From contig JAHHHM010000001.1 of the NCBI GenBank assembly GCA_019359355.1, forward strand, positions 248,001 through 312,000: a stretch of DNA of 64,000 nucleotides, read 5' to 3'. The number at the start of each line of letters is the position of its first letter. Within the stretch, counting starts at the first letter, position 1. The translations under genes and the position numbers were made by a program. The notes under the pieces are model-generated. The model worked only from the letters and a program-made list of their open reading frames with translations, was not told the DNA's origin and searched no databases. Source of the stretch: Microcoleus vaginatus WJT46-NPBG5 (GTDB lineage: Bacteria; Cyanobacteriota; Cyanobacteriia; Cyanobacteriales; Oscillatoriaceae). Positions 1 through 8,984 of the stretch are shown piece by piece.

Positions 1-210
1 CGGGAATAACTGGGGATCGATGAAGCGCTGCATCCAAAATACGTGCTGCACCGCATCGTCTTGCACGACGTACTCGCTGCCAAAGGCTTGCTGTAGCCCC
101 AAAAAGCTGTAAATCACCGCAAACGTCAGGCTTAACGTCAACCAAAACACCAAGGGCGACGATGATTTGCCAAGTGGGCTGCTTAAAAATCTGTGTAAGT
201 GCGATATCAT
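1..210 (-). CDS. N-terminus of polytopic membrane protein (partial)
   Basis: Only the first 70 codons are present; the gene runs off the left edge. The start is the ATG at 210. The visible peptide has a basic N-terminus, a hydrophobic segment at about residues 22-36 (a first membrane helix), and then the motif DDAVQHVFWMQRF followed by DPQLFP. From memory, a DDA-x-QHVFWM segment after the first helix occurs in cyanobacterial multi-spanning membrane proteins annotated as GT39-like or hypothetical. That would fit the neighbouring glycosyltransferases, but with 70 residues the function is an inference. It is divergent from the GT2 gene at 403. Confidence 0.6.
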   Translation of the reverse strand, partial: MISHLHRFLSSPLGKSSSPLVFWLTLSLTFAVIYSFLGLQQAFGSEYVVQDDAVQHVFWMQRFIDPQLFP

Positions 211-402
211 ATCAATTTTGAATTTTGAGTGCGTGGATTAGGGATTGATTAAGCAAGCTTAGCGCGGTATTTTAAGTTATTTAATTCATGCAAACTTATA
301 ACAAATTTAGATGAAAGCGGTCAGACAGAGGGATGAAAGGCTCAAATCAGAATAGTATATGGGGGTGATGGAATAAATGTAAGCAGGAGTGGAAGATAAG
401 TC

Positions 403-1329
403 ATGGCCGAAGGCAAGATATTGGGTGAAGAAGGAAACCCAACCGCTCAAAATTTAGGAGCGATTTGTCCGGCTTTTTCGCTCGTGCTGCCGGTTTATAA
501 CGAAGAATTGGGCATTACGACAACGCTGGATCACCTTCAGGAAACGCTTCAGGGTGTCGGGAGTAAATATGAACTCGTTGTCGTAAACGATGGTTCTACA
601 GACAGAAGCGGTGAAATTTTACGCGCTCGTTCTGATATCCGACTCGTCGAGCACCCGCGAAATCGGGGATATGGTGCCGCGCTGAAAACGGGAATTCAAC
701 ACGCTCAGTATCCCTTAATTGTTATTACAGATGCCGATGGCACTTATCCGAATGAGCGAATTCCGGAATTGGTTGCACTGGCAATGCACGCAGATATGGT
801 TGTCGGCGCGAGAATTGGGGCAAACGTTCAGTATTCCAATATCCGGAAAATTCCTAAGTGGTTCCTCGTTCATTTTGCCCAATGGGTGGTAAGACGGCGT
901 ATTCCCGATTTGAATAGTGGGTTGCGAGTTTTTCACAAAAGCGTTGTCGAGCGATTTCTGAATATTTTGCCCGACACATTTAGTTTTACAACCACAATCA
1001 CCCTGGCAATGCTGACAAACCATTATTTGGTTCATTATGAGCCAATTGACTATCGATTCCGGGTAGGTAAAAGTAAGATTAAACCGATTCGCGATACGTT
1101 AGGGTTTATTCAGTTAATTCTCAGAACCGGCGTTTATTTTGCCCCGTTGAGAGTGTTTTTGCCTGTGGCAGGTATATTCTTTGCCGGCTTCTTATTCACA
1201 CTTTTTCAAGATATCTTTGTTCGAGAAGATTTAACCGAGAGAACCCTCATTCTTTTTGTCGCCGCTACTCAGATCGCTATGTTTTCGCTTCTAGCAGACA
1301 TGATCGATAAACGTAATATGCGGTTGTAG
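403..1329 (+). CDS. GT2 family glycosyltransferase, dolichyl-phosphate-sugar-synthase type
   Basis: GT-A glycosyltransferase of family 2, expected to move a sugar from a nucleotide donor to a polyprenyl phosphate or other envelope acceptor. The nucleotide-binding segment VVNDGSTD lies at residues 60-67 and the metal-binding DAD at 110-112. The catalytic domain is followed by two hydrophobic segments (about 245-265 and 280-300), the usual arrangement of polyprenyl-phosphate glycosyltransferases of the GtrB/DPM1 class, so it is probably anchored in the cytoplasmic membrane. AGGAG at 385-389 precedes the ATG. It converges on the flippase-like gene with only 28 bp between stops. The donor and acceptor cannot be read from sequence. 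Confidence 0.85.
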   Translation: MAEGKILGEEGNPTAQNLGAICPAFSLVLPVYNEELGITTTLDHLQETLQGVGSKYELVVVNDGSTDRSGEILRARSDIRLVEHPRNRGYGAALKTGIQHAQYPLIVITDADGTYPNERIPELVALAMHADMVVGARIGANVQYSNIRKIPKWFLVHFAQWVVRRRIPDLNSGLRVFHKSVVERFLNILPDTFSFTTTITLAMLTNHYLVHYEPIDYRFRVGKSKIKPIRDTLGFIQLILRTGVYFAPLRVFLPVAGIFFAGFLFTLFQDIFVREDLTERTLILFVAATQIAMFSLLADMIDKRNMRL

Positions 1330-1357
1330 ATTAGCTATCTTGCCTTGCCGGCTCAAA

Positions 1358-2299
1358 TTAAACTTTACCGCGCAACGCTGTTAAATATTGCCCTAAAAAA
1401 GGCAAGCCGGCAAGGGCAGGAACAACATAACGCGACGTACAAAGTAATCCCAGCGCTGCAGCAGTTGGCGCATTAAAATAAGGTTGGTAAAACAAAATTA
1501 GCGCCGCATCACGAGTCCCCACGCCGGCAAATGTCAGCGGCAGCAACCCAGCCAAAATTGCTAGAGGAGAAAGGGCGAGATTTGCTAAAAAAGGCGTCCA
1601 TGCATTGAGGGCGAGGATAAAAAACCAAATTTGTAACAGATGGCAGAACCAGATAAAAATAGAAGTGCCGGTTATTATAGCCAGTTGACGTTTATCGCTC
1701 CAAAAATAATCGTGCATCTCTGACCAGGAAAAGCGCATTTTGTCAAGCTTTACTTTAAGTTTTTTAGGAGCAAACCGGCTCAAAATCGTAAAAAATAATT
1801 GGGCAAGCCGGCGAGAACTTAATAACAGCACTCCTATAAGCAAGCCGATGGAAACCCCAGCCGTCATCAGCCAAAACAAGACATCTTTGTGCCGGTAAAA
1901 GATTAACCCAAACACACACCACAGAAGCAGCGAGAGCATATCGCAAGACTTCTCAAATACTACTAGCGACAGCGAAAGGGAACCACTCAAATGTCCCTTA
2001 TCCCGCATAAAATAAGCCTTCGCAATATCTCCCATCTTCGAGGGCAGCACCATATTCAGTGTGCTCGCAGCCAAAATTAAACCATTCGCCTCACCAAAAC
2101 CCAACCGGCTGCCGGTGGGCATCAATTGTTGCAAACGCCATGAAGTCAACATCGTCAACGGCACCACCATGCCCAGACTAATCGTCATCCAAATAACATG
2201 ACAATTTTGAAAAACTTTAATTAGGCTAAGAAAATCAATTTTAGAATAAATAACCGCCAAAATAATCAAGCTAACAGCCAAAGAAATAATTCGTTTCAT
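1358..2299 (-). CDS. UPF0104 / lysylphosphatidylglycerol synthase TM-region family protein
   Basis: A 313-residue, highly hydrophobic protein with about eight predicted membrane helices. It resembles the flippase-like UPF0104 (AglD/LPG_synthase_TM) family: an N-terminal helix with KIDF nearby, a central GDIAKAYFMRD segment, and GVGTRDAALILFY near the C-terminus, where the GxGxRD motif is typical. Members translocate or modify lipid-linked molecules or flank glycosyltransferases; the substrate is unknown. Location between two GT2 genes supports a role in envelope polysaccharide or glycolipid assembly (inference). The ATG at 2299 gives a full-length protein for the family. Confidence 0.8.
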   Translation of the reverse strand: MKRIISLAVSLIILAVIYSKIDFLSLIKVFQNCHVIWMTISLGMVVPLTMLTSWRLQQLMPTGSRLGFGEANGLILAASTLNMVLPSKMGDIAKAYFMRDKGHLSGSLSLSLVVFEKSCDMLSLLLWCVFGLIFYRHKDVLFWLMTAGVSIGLLIGVLLLSSRRLAQLFFTILSRFAPKKLKVKLDKMRFSWSEMHDYFWSDKRQLAIITGTSIFIWFCHLLQIWFFILALNAWTPFLANLALSPLAILAGLLPLTFAGVGTRDAALILFYQPYFNAPTAAALGLLCTSRYVVPALAGLPFLGQYLTALRGKV

Positions 2300-2461
2300 A
2301 TATCATCTATCATCCCTTAACCATTCCCCTTGCATTCACTTGCATCCATTTGTGTATGCCTATGCCTAGGGCACATTATGCTTAACGGCCCGCTGCACTA
2401 TCATCTGTAGTTAAAAAAAACTTACTGCTCACCCTCTTCAAAATTAATGATTATTCCTTCT

Positions 2462-2992
2462 TTATTGAATTCTAGAAACAGCTTTTAGCGAAGTTGCCAA
2501 AATTTTACCTTGAATTAACTCAAATCTAATCGTTTCAGCAGAATTGCTGCGGATTTTTTGACCTTGAAACGTGATTTCCTCATTAGCATTAAAAGTTGCG
2601 GTTGCAGTTTTTCCATCCGGGCTAACTTGAACTTTTAAATTTGAATAGGAACCGTTGTAGTTCTGCATCCTCTGAAATCCCTGTTCCAGATACCCGCGAT
2701 ATTCTTCACGACTCAAACGAAGTGTTTGAGAACCAGTCGCGGCTTGAAGAGTTACTTCAATTGCAATCTTAGGAGACATAAATTTAGTAATCGTATCAGC
2801 ATTTCTATTTTTTGTAGCAACCTTCATTTGCTCCAGAATATTGCGGATTTGACTTTCTGTAATTTTCTGCGTTTGTTGAGTTGCTTGTGCTGTGAAATTC
2901 GGTATCGCTTCCTTCGCTGATACTGGGCCAACAAGACATAAACTCAGTGCCAAACCGGCCAACATTGCTTTGCCATAACCGCTCAAATACAT
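2462..2992 (-). CDS. exported protein with NTF2/SnoaL-like domain
   Basis: The reading frame is open upstream to 3205, but I place the start at the ATG at 2992. It is preceded by AAGGAG, and the next residues form a signal peptide (MYLSGYGKAMLAGLALSLCL, then a VSA-like cleavage site near residue 27). The mature part, about 150 residues, has the alternating helix and strand pattern of NTF2-like proteins: ITESQIRNILEQMKVATKNR, then DTITKFMSPKI, then strands ending in ETIRFELIQGKILATSLK. Such domains are often ligand-binding or scaffold folds without catalysis. It was probably exported to the periplasm. No function can be assigned. Confidence 0.7.
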   Translation of the reverse strand: MYLSGYGKAMLAGLALSLCLVGPVSAKEAIPNFTAQATQQTQKITESQIRNILEQMKVATKNRNADTITKFMSPKIAIEVTLQAATGSQTLRLSREEYRGYLEQGFQRMQNYNGSYSNLKVQVSPDGKTATATFNANEEITFQGQKIRSNSAETIRFELIQGKILATSLKAVSRIQ

Positions 2993-3243
2993 AACGCGTT
3001 CTCCTTTGCCTTGATCATTGATGGAATCTAATGTTATCAAATGAATTGTAGCGACAAAAATGCCACACACAGCCGGCACCAACCTCTGCTGTACTACCCG
3101 GCACAGTTTTTCAAGTCCTTCAGCAATATTATGAATATAACCAACAGCTTTTGGTATGAGAATTTTGCCTATTTCGCCGCAGCAAGATAGACAAATATTC
3201 GCCAATATGAATCAAAAACTCACCAAAACAAAGCCGGCACTCA

Positions 3244-4101
3244 CTAGCGCCCTTGCAAACGCGGTTTTACAATCCGAGCAAATTCCTCGGGTCTATCCTG
3301 AAGATTTGCCGGAACACCATTCGGGTATTGTTGGGCAATCAAATCCTGTAAGCGTTCAACCCGGTTGCCTGGATTTGGGTGAGAACTCAAGAACTCTGGC
3401 GGTGATCCCCCTGTTCTTGCCGCATCCAGTATCTTCATCACCTCGATCAACGCCGTCGGATCGTAACCGGCTTCACTCATAAACCGCACACCTAGCCGAT
3501 CACTTTCTAACTCATCCTCGCGTCCATAACGCAAACTCACGACTTGGTTAACCGCCTGTGCGAGGACTGCCGCCTGCCTTCCACCCCCCTGCTCATCGGT
3601 CGTTGCTACACCAACAGCTGTTACCAGCGACCCACCAAGCTGCTGCTTTGCCAAGTGTTCAGCCCCATGCCGGCCTATAACGTGGCCAACTTCGTGGGCC
3701 AGCACACCTGCCAGTTGAGCTTCCGAATTCAACCGTCCTAGCAAAGCAACCGTAATAAAAATCTGCCCCCCAGGCAGCGCAAAGGCATTCACAGTTTTCG
3801 GATCAGCCAGTAAATGGAATTCAAAAGGATAGCCTGAAGTAGACGCTACCGAGTTTTGTACAACCTGCTGTCCCACCTGATCGATATAAGCTTGCAGCTG
3901 ATTATCTGGGTAAAGACCACCAAACTGTTGGGCGATTCTCTGCCGGCCCTGAAGCCCAAGTGCCACCTCTTCCCTTGGTGTGAGCTTTACCCGCTGCTTT
4001 TCCCCAGTGATCGGGTTTTCTACCGTACTCGTCAAATAACTAATCAGCCCAAAAAACGCGAATAAAAGCCCCAGCCCCAGACGGAACAACCCTTGGTTCA
4101 C
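3244..4101 (-). CDS. M48 family zinc metalloprotease, membrane-anchored
   Basis: Peptidase of the M48 (Ste24/HtpX/BepA-like) family. One hydrophobic segment near the N-terminus anchors it; the catalytic domain follows, with the zinc motif HEVGH inside LAGVLAHEVGHVIGRHG and the third ligand in ELESDRLGVRFM. The C-terminal SSHPNPGNRVERLQDLI is the usual family ending. The frame extends to a TTG at 4152, but the GTG at 4101 has GGGAG seven bases upstream, so I prefer it; the TTG start would add 17 residues. Likely role: envelope or periplasmic protein quality control (family knowledge). Confidence 0.85.
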   Translation of the reverse strand: MNQGLFRLGLGLLFAFFGLISYLTSTVENPITGEKQRVKLTPREEVALGLQGRQRIAQQFGGLYPDNQLQAYIDQVGQQVVQNSVASTSGYPFEFHLLADPKTVNAFALPGGQIFITVALLGRLNSEAQLAGVLAHEVGHVIGRHGAEHLAKQQLGGSLVTAVGVATTDEQGGGRQAAVLAQAVNQVVSLRYGREDELESDRLGVRFMSEAGYDPTALIEVMKILDAARTGGSPPEFLSSHPNPGNRVERLQDLIAQQYPNGVPANLQDRPEEFARIVKPRLQGR

Positions 4102-4286
4102 TGCTTTTCTCCCATTTGCTGCCAAATTCCTGGTCAGCAGATTACCATGCAATTTCCAAATCTGACATCTGTCTTAAGGTGACTTTTTGCCCCCGGCATT
4201 CTTATTTGAGTACAGATCACCCTCAAGGTTCTGACAACTCTTCAGCTTTAAAAAATAAGCCAAAGTTAAAAATCAACCTCAAATAT

Positions 4287-5915
4287 TTATAACCGGCGTT
4301 CCACTTTTAGCGGTTCACCGGGCGCAAGTTTTTTAACTTCATCCGTGAGGTCTAACCAAGGTTGTAATTGACCTAACTGGAACGTGCGACTCATCACCAC
4401 ATAAATTGAAGTTTGGTCGCAACCAATGCCGGCACCCACCACCTTTTGCCAGGAGTCTGCTTGCAGTTCATCGGTGACAATCCACTGGCCATTTTCCCAC
4501 CGCAAGCGGCGCGTAAAACGGAAAGGCGCATCTTGCTTGCCGGTAATTAACATTTTTTGCAATAACTTGCGAATTAAGTTCGGAAAAAATCGCCCGAAAC
4601 CAAGCATGACTATCCGCAATAAAATTAATTTTGCTGGCGTCATTTGTTGCTGTTTCGCCCACCCCAACTGGCCTTGAATCGCAATTTCTTCTTTATCGAT
4701 CTGGACTTGATAAGGGCCAATTAAATGCCCCACCGCATTTTTAACAGAGTTCCCCTCACGCACTAATAGAGAAAACTGCGTATCAGATGCAACCAACTTC
4801 CGATTACGAAACAGTTTAAAAACCCCACCTTTATTAACCGCTAAATACAATTCTGTAGAGACGCGAGAAACCTTGTCTGTGCGGCTGATATCGTCCTCAA
4901 AACTGCGGTCAATTAAAATTTGAGCTTCGGGCAACCAAACGCGACTGCTGGGGTGGAGAATCGGTGTGGGTCTGTCGGGCACAAAATCCCGCCAAGCGAG
5001 TAAATAATTCCAGGTATGGTGACCAATGATGTGATCATCCGAGTGAGAAGCCCCCAAACCGGCAGCCAATCCTTGCAAAAAACAATCATTAATTCGTAGG
5101 GCATCTGGTAGCCAGCGACCGGCTAATTCAAACCCGTGGGGGAAAAAATTGTAAGTGTTGCGGCTTGCATATTCACCGCCATAAGATCCATCGGGGTGGA
5201 TAAAATGGCCGGCTAACTCCACCGCTTTCGTAATCGCTTCCTTCAACCTTACATCCGGTTTTAATTGGTAAATTTTGGCCAAACAGGAAATGGTCAGGGT
5301 ATGGTATCCCGGATCACAACCCTCGTATTCCTGAAACCAGCCTTCTTTACTTTGCCAATCTAGCACCCGTTCTAAACGTATCGCTTTAGCCCGTTTCCAC
5401 TTCGAGGTTTTTAATAGCTGAGAAAGCAATTCTAAACACAGCACAATTAAAGCTTGGTGATTTGTTAGTTGCCCACTTTCATTGTGATTTGCCAACCAGT
5501 CTGCCCGTTTTTCAAAAAACCTCACCGCCTCATCACTGTATAACCCCATTAGCAAATAACTTTCGATACAAGCTAATAGGGAAAATGCCGCAGCCCCGCC
5601 GGCCCGTTCATAGGGAAAATAATCATCACAAGACCCATCTGCATGGGCGCTGCGGGCTGCGTAAAGAATGCCGGCTTCTACCCAATCGCGAAGCACCGAC
5701 TGCCGGTAGAAAGGGTTATTTGGCACGTTTGTATCGTAAGCCAAAGCCAAAGGCCAAACAAACTCCTGAGACATCCCACTGGGAAAATCAATAATTTTGT
5801 AATGCCAGAAGTTGCGGTCAAAGCATCCATAAGTTGGACTGTGGCGATTTCGATCTAACTGCGTTAAAATTTTCGGAATTTGTGCCAATGCCTCACGGGC
5901 AAATAAATCTCTCAT
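4287..5915 (-). CDS. conserved protein, predicted alpha/alpha-toroid fold
   Basis: A 542-residue soluble protein with no signal peptide. The first 340 residues are rich in aromatic residues and amphipathic helices, with recurring D-G-S-Y/C motifs (HADGSCDDYFPYERAGG, HPDGSYGGEYASRN, FFPHGFELAGRW). This pattern is typical of alpha/alpha-toroid enzymes such as polysaccharide lyases, glycosidases and prenyltransferase-like folds. The last 200 residues look beta-rich, again as in heparinase-type lyases. I cannot place it in a named family. It sits between an M48 protease and a GT2 gene, both on the same strand, which suggests a polysaccharide-related role (inference). Confidence 0.65.
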   Translation of the reverse strand: MRDLFAREALAQIPKILTQLDRNRHSPTYGCFDRNFWHYKIIDFPSGMSQEFVWPLALAYDTNVPNNPFYRQSVLRDWVEAGILYAARSAHADGSCDDYFPYERAGGAAAFSLLACIESYLLMGLYSDEAVRFFEKRADWLANHNESGQLTNHQALIVLCLELLSQLLKTSKWKRAKAIRLERVLDWQSKEGWFQEYEGCDPGYHTLTISCLAKIYQLKPDVRLKEAITKAVELAGHFIHPDGSYGGEYASRNTYNFFPHGFELAGRWLPDALRINDCFLQGLAAGLGASHSDDHIIGHHTWNYLLAWRDFVPDRPTPILHPSSRVWLPEAQILIDRSFEDDISRTDKVSRVSTELYLAVNKGGVFKLFRNRKLVASDTQFSLLVREGNSVKNAVGHLIGPYQVQIDKEEIAIQGQLGWAKQQQMTPAKLILLRIVMLGFGRFFPNLIRKLLQKMLITGKQDAPFRFTRRLRWENGQWIVTDELQADSWQKVVGAGIGCDQTSIYVVMSRTFQLGQLQPWLDLTDEVKKLAPGEPLKVERRL

Positions 5916-5964
5916 AGTAATTTTAGATTTTAGATTTTATTTAAATTAAGCACACCCTAAAATC

Positions 5965-5997
5965 AAGAATTAATACTTAACAAATTTCTTAATTCTT
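5965..5997. terminator. inverted repeat between toroid gene and GT2 gene
   Basis: Perfect 9-bp arms AAGAATTAA (5965-5973) and TTAATTCTT (5989-5997) with a 15-base spacer. It is AT-rich, lies 37 bases downstream of the GT2 stop on the minus strand and 50 bases before the next minus-strand start. It is a weak terminator or attenuator candidate without a clear U tract. Confidence 0.35.
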
Positions 5998-6033
5998 AAT
6001 GACTTCTACTCTTCCACTCTTTCACTCAATACT

Positions 6034-6978
6034 CTATCCCCTAAAATCCCTCCGTCGCAGTCGCAGTTGAATTTCTTCCATCAGTTTACGGTTGGCTGCT
6101 AGTAAATCAGCCACTAACCCCAAAATCCATAACTGGAAGCCCATCAAAATTAAAATGCTAGCTAGAATTAAACTGGGAATTCGGGTGCGTTCAGTGCCGG
6201 CAAAAAAATAAATCAGCCAGCGAATGCCAAGGGTTACCCCCATACTAAACGGCACGCTCCCTAAGAATAAGAAAAAGCGGAGCGGTTTGTATACCATGAA
6301 AATCCGCAAGATCGTAAATAGGGAACGTAGCACATAGGAAGGGATGCTCTTGACCAAGCGGGAGGATCGTAACACGCCATTGGTGCGAACCGGCACAGAG
6401 GTGATAGCCATCCCTTTTTGGCCGGCTTGAATAATGGTTTCTAAGGTATAGGTATATTCATTAAAGACATTTAACTGCATTGCCGCCTCCCGGCTAAAGG
6501 CGCGAAAGCCACTAGGGGCGTCGGGAATATTGGTATTGCTAGCAAGGCGCACCACCCAACTGCCCAACTTCTGCAAGAATTTTTTAGCCGGCGAAAAGTG
6601 TTGTATTTCTGAAATCGGGCGTGCTCCCACCACAATTTCAGCTTGCCCTAACAAAATAGGCCGGATCAGCTGAGGAATATCCTCCGCACAATACTGATTA
6701 TCCGCATCCGTGTTGACAATGATATCAGCACCGGCTTTTAGCGAAGCTTCTAACCCCGCCATAAACGCTTTCGCTAAACCCTGGTTGCAGGAAAGACGAA
6801 TAATATGTTCAACGCCGCACTCCTTCGCCACCTCAACCGTGCGATCCTGGCTGCCATCATCAACCACCAGCCACTCAATGCAATCCACCCCAGGCAGTTG
6901 GCGCGGTAAGGCTGCTAGCGTGACGCCTAGGGTGTGTTCCTCGTTGTAGCAAGGAATTTGGATAATCAGTTTCGTCAT
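6034..6978 (-). CDS. GT2 family glycosyltransferase with C-terminal membrane helices
   Basis: Family 2 glycosyltransferase. VVDDGSQD (residues 38-45) binds the nucleotide and DAD at 91-93 the metal. After a GT-A domain of about 215 residues come two hydrophobic segments (about 235-260 and 265-295), a polyprenyl-phosphate-glycosyltransferase layout. It differs clearly in sequence from the GT2 at 403, so the two are not a recent duplication. The conserved PSGFRAFSREA block is the usual acceptor-loop motif. It may be co-transcribed with the toroid protein downstream (118-bp gap). Confidence 0.85.
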   Translation of the reverse strand: MTKLIIQIPCYNEEHTLGVTLAALPRQLPGVDCIEWLVVDDGSQDRTVEVAKECGVEHIIRLSCNQGLAKAFMAGLEASLKAGADIIVNTDADNQYCAEDIPQLIRPILLGQAEIVVGARPISEIQHFSPAKKFLQKLGSWVVRLASNTNIPDAPSGFRAFSREAAMQLNVFNEYTYTLETIIQAGQKGMAITSVPVRTNGVLRSSRLVKSIPSYVLRSLFTILRIFMVYKPLRFFLFLGSVPFSMGVTLGIRWLIYFFAGTERTRIPSLILASILILMGFQLWILGLVADLLAANRKLMEEIQLRLRRRDFRG

Positions 6979-7284
6979 GGGTTGAGAGGTGCTTGCTGCC
7001 CAGATTTTAGTTGCAGCCGGTAACTTTCCACACTAGCCGGTTATCAGTTGCACCAACTCCATTGTGTGCGGCAACTGCTCAGACTCCATTTAATCAGTTA
7101 ACGCTCGTGCATTCACCAAGCTTTTAAAAATTTACTGATAAGCGTATCTACCAACCGCAGGATCGCTGCTTCACTGACTCCCTACGCACCCCAAAAAGCA
7201 CCCTAAAAACATCTTAAGGATGCTTAGTAGTTTTAGCTGATGTCTATGGTATGTTGTCGAAAGTCTTAAGAATGGCAATCTGGA
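6979..7284. other. 306-bp intergenic region, divergent
   Basis: Lies between the minus-strand GT2 and the plus-strand genes that follow, so it must hold promoters for both directions. I see no clear -35/-10 pair, no RNA gene and no strong repeat. Confidence 0.4.
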
Positions 7285-7551
7285 ATGAACTTAAAGCTTA
7301 ATTCTAGCGTCTTCTTTTGCAGACTTAGTTGGGTGCAATTTGTCATGTTAATGTCAGCAATAATTTTTACTGTTATTCACTTTTTATACCGGCTGTTTCA
7401 GAAGAGAACCGTTAAGTTGCCGAGTGTGCTGTCTTGCTTCCTCCCAAGTCCTGAATCCAACACTTCTGTAAAGGTTTCGCTCAAAAGAGACATTAACCCA
7501 CCTGGAAACCTCTCAAATCCCTATTACCTGTATCTCGGAGCGGCTGATTAA
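7285..7551 (+). CDS. possible small membrane protein, hypothetical
   Basis: An 88-codon frame that ends 4 bases before the next ATG, which would fit translational coupling. It contains one hydrophobic stretch at about residues 15-36 (WVQFVMLMSAIIFTVIHFLY) and a basic, low-complexity tail. There is no convincing ribosome-binding site and no family resemblance that I recognise. It may be only the leader of the gene at 7556. Confidence 0.25.
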   Translation: MNLKLNSSVFFCRLSWVQFVMLMSAIIFTVIHFLYRLFQKRTVKLPSVLSCFLPSPESNTSVKVSLKRDINPPGNLSNPYYLYLGAAD

Positions 7552-7555
7552 GTGT

Positions 7556-8851
7556 ATGATTCAAGAAGCGGCTTTAAATATTGAAATCCCACAATCATCA
7601 CTGATTTCTTTGACATCTCTCCCTTCAACTGAACCTTGGCTGATCTACGCCCTTGGCGGCGGATGGGGTCATTTAGTTCGCTCTCTTAGCTTCGGTCGAA
7701 TTGCCGCAATTCAAAGGCCGGTGATTATCCTTTGCAACAGTCCTTATGCGGCTCACTTATTGCAATACGACGCCTCTGATCGGCGGATCTATGCTGATTT
7801 ATCCCTTGCAAAGGAAACCGTAAAAACCTTCAATGAAAAAGAAGATGACGCGTCAGGGGGACTGTCTACCTTGTCACTATTACCTTTTTCTGAAGATTTT
7901 TACTTCACTTTTGATGATTCAAAATTATTAGCACCGTCTGAGCTATTGCCAATTGTGGAGGGATGTTATCTCCATGTGATTTCACCCTTCGCCTCCTCCA
8001 ACGTCATTAAAAATCAGGTGCGTCAAATGCTGGAGGAGGAGCAGTATCAGTGTGTAATTGTAGATACTTTTCCCAGAGGACTTGGTGGAGAACTGGCAGA
8101 GATATTGCCCCAATTGATCGCCCCGAAAGTTTTAATTCATCGAGACATTAATCCTGATTATGTTGTTGCGAAGAATTTGCCGGATTTCGTTGCAGATAAC
8201 TTTGATTTGGTAATTGTGCCGGGAGAAGGTGAGGAAATGCCTTTGGCAGAACTTCCCCAGGTTCGACATACTGCGCCGTGGTTGATCCGCAGCGCCGGCG
8301 AACTGCCAGATGTCATTCATGCGCGGACTTTATTGGGTTTAAATCCCACTGACACTAACCCCTTGATTGTGATCTGCGCTGCCGGTCGTGCTGAAGAGTT
8401 AAGCTTGTATGGCAACTTGACACGAGTGCTGGCTGAATCGTTGCCTGGAGTAACGGTGCGGTGTTTAGCGCCTGAGTGTCCAGAAAATTGTCCGGATGAA
8501 TTGTGGGTGTTTCACTGGCCGGGAATTGAATGTTTGCCGGCAGCGGATGTGGTAGTGGGGGGTGCCGGTTATAACACTTTTTATGAATGTCTTTCTGTGG
8601 GTGTTCCTTTGGTGGCGTTTGCTTTTAAACGTCAGTACGACCGGCAGGAAATGCGTGTGCTACGGTGGATAGAGAATCAAGCAACTGTGCCGGTGAAGCT
8701 GGTTGAAAGTGTGGAGGGTGCACTCTCGGCTGTTTGCGATTTCCTCAATCAGGCTAACCAATCAATCTCCTCAAGCAAAATTCCAAAAGCGTACCTTAAT
8801 GGGGCTGCCGGTGCGGTCAAAATGATTGAGCAACTTGTCAGCTATGGCTGA
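7556..8851 (+). CDS. GT-B-fold glycosyltransferase-like protein
   Basis: A 431-residue protein with two Rossmann-like halves. The N-terminal glycine loop YALGGGWGHLVRS and the C-terminal VVVGGAGYNTFYECLSVGVP (GG-x-GYNT, then E and GVP) match the donor-binding half of GT28/MurG- or MGDG-synthase-like and UDP-glycosyltransferase-like enzymes. HRDINPDYV and QYDRQEMR are further recognisable blocks. It has no signal peptide or membrane helix, so it is probably cytoplasmic or peripheral. The substrate is unknown; it forms part of the glycosyltransferase region at the left of the window. Confidence 0.7.
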   Translation: MIQEAALNIEIPQSSLISLTSLPSTEPWLIYALGGGWGHLVRSLSFGRIAAIQRPVIILCNSPYAAHLLQYDASDRRIYADLSLAKETVKTFNEKEDDASGGLSTLSLLPFSEDFYFTFDDSKLLAPSELLPIVEGCYLHVISPFASSNVIKNQVRQMLEEEQYQCVIVDTFPRGLGGELAEILPQLIAPKVLIHRDINPDYVVAKNLPDFVADNFDLVIVPGEGEEMPLAELPQVRHTAPWLIRSAGELPDVIHARTLLGLNPTDTNPLIVICAAGRAEELSLYGNLTRVLAESLPGVTVRCLAPECPENCPDELWVFHWPGIECLPAADVVVGGAGYNTFYECLSVGVPLVAFAFKRQYDRQEMRVLRWIENQATVPVKLVESVEGALSAVCDFLNQANQSISSSKIPKAYLNGAAGAVKMIEQLVSYG

Positions 8852-8984
8852 TGCCGGCGTCTGCGAATTCTTGATTTTTTATCAATTGCGTCGGGTGTTT
8901 CTGCAAGCCATTTACCAGATTGCTATCATTAAAATTTAAAGAGTTTCACGCTCAGCGAAAAGCTAATCACGCATTTAGGTTTCT

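Noticed and set aside
1764-1946. Antisense frames inside real genes, for example within the flippase, TPR and antiporter genes
   Set aside because: They lie opposite well-supported proteins, lack family similarity and owe their length to codon bias of the true gene.
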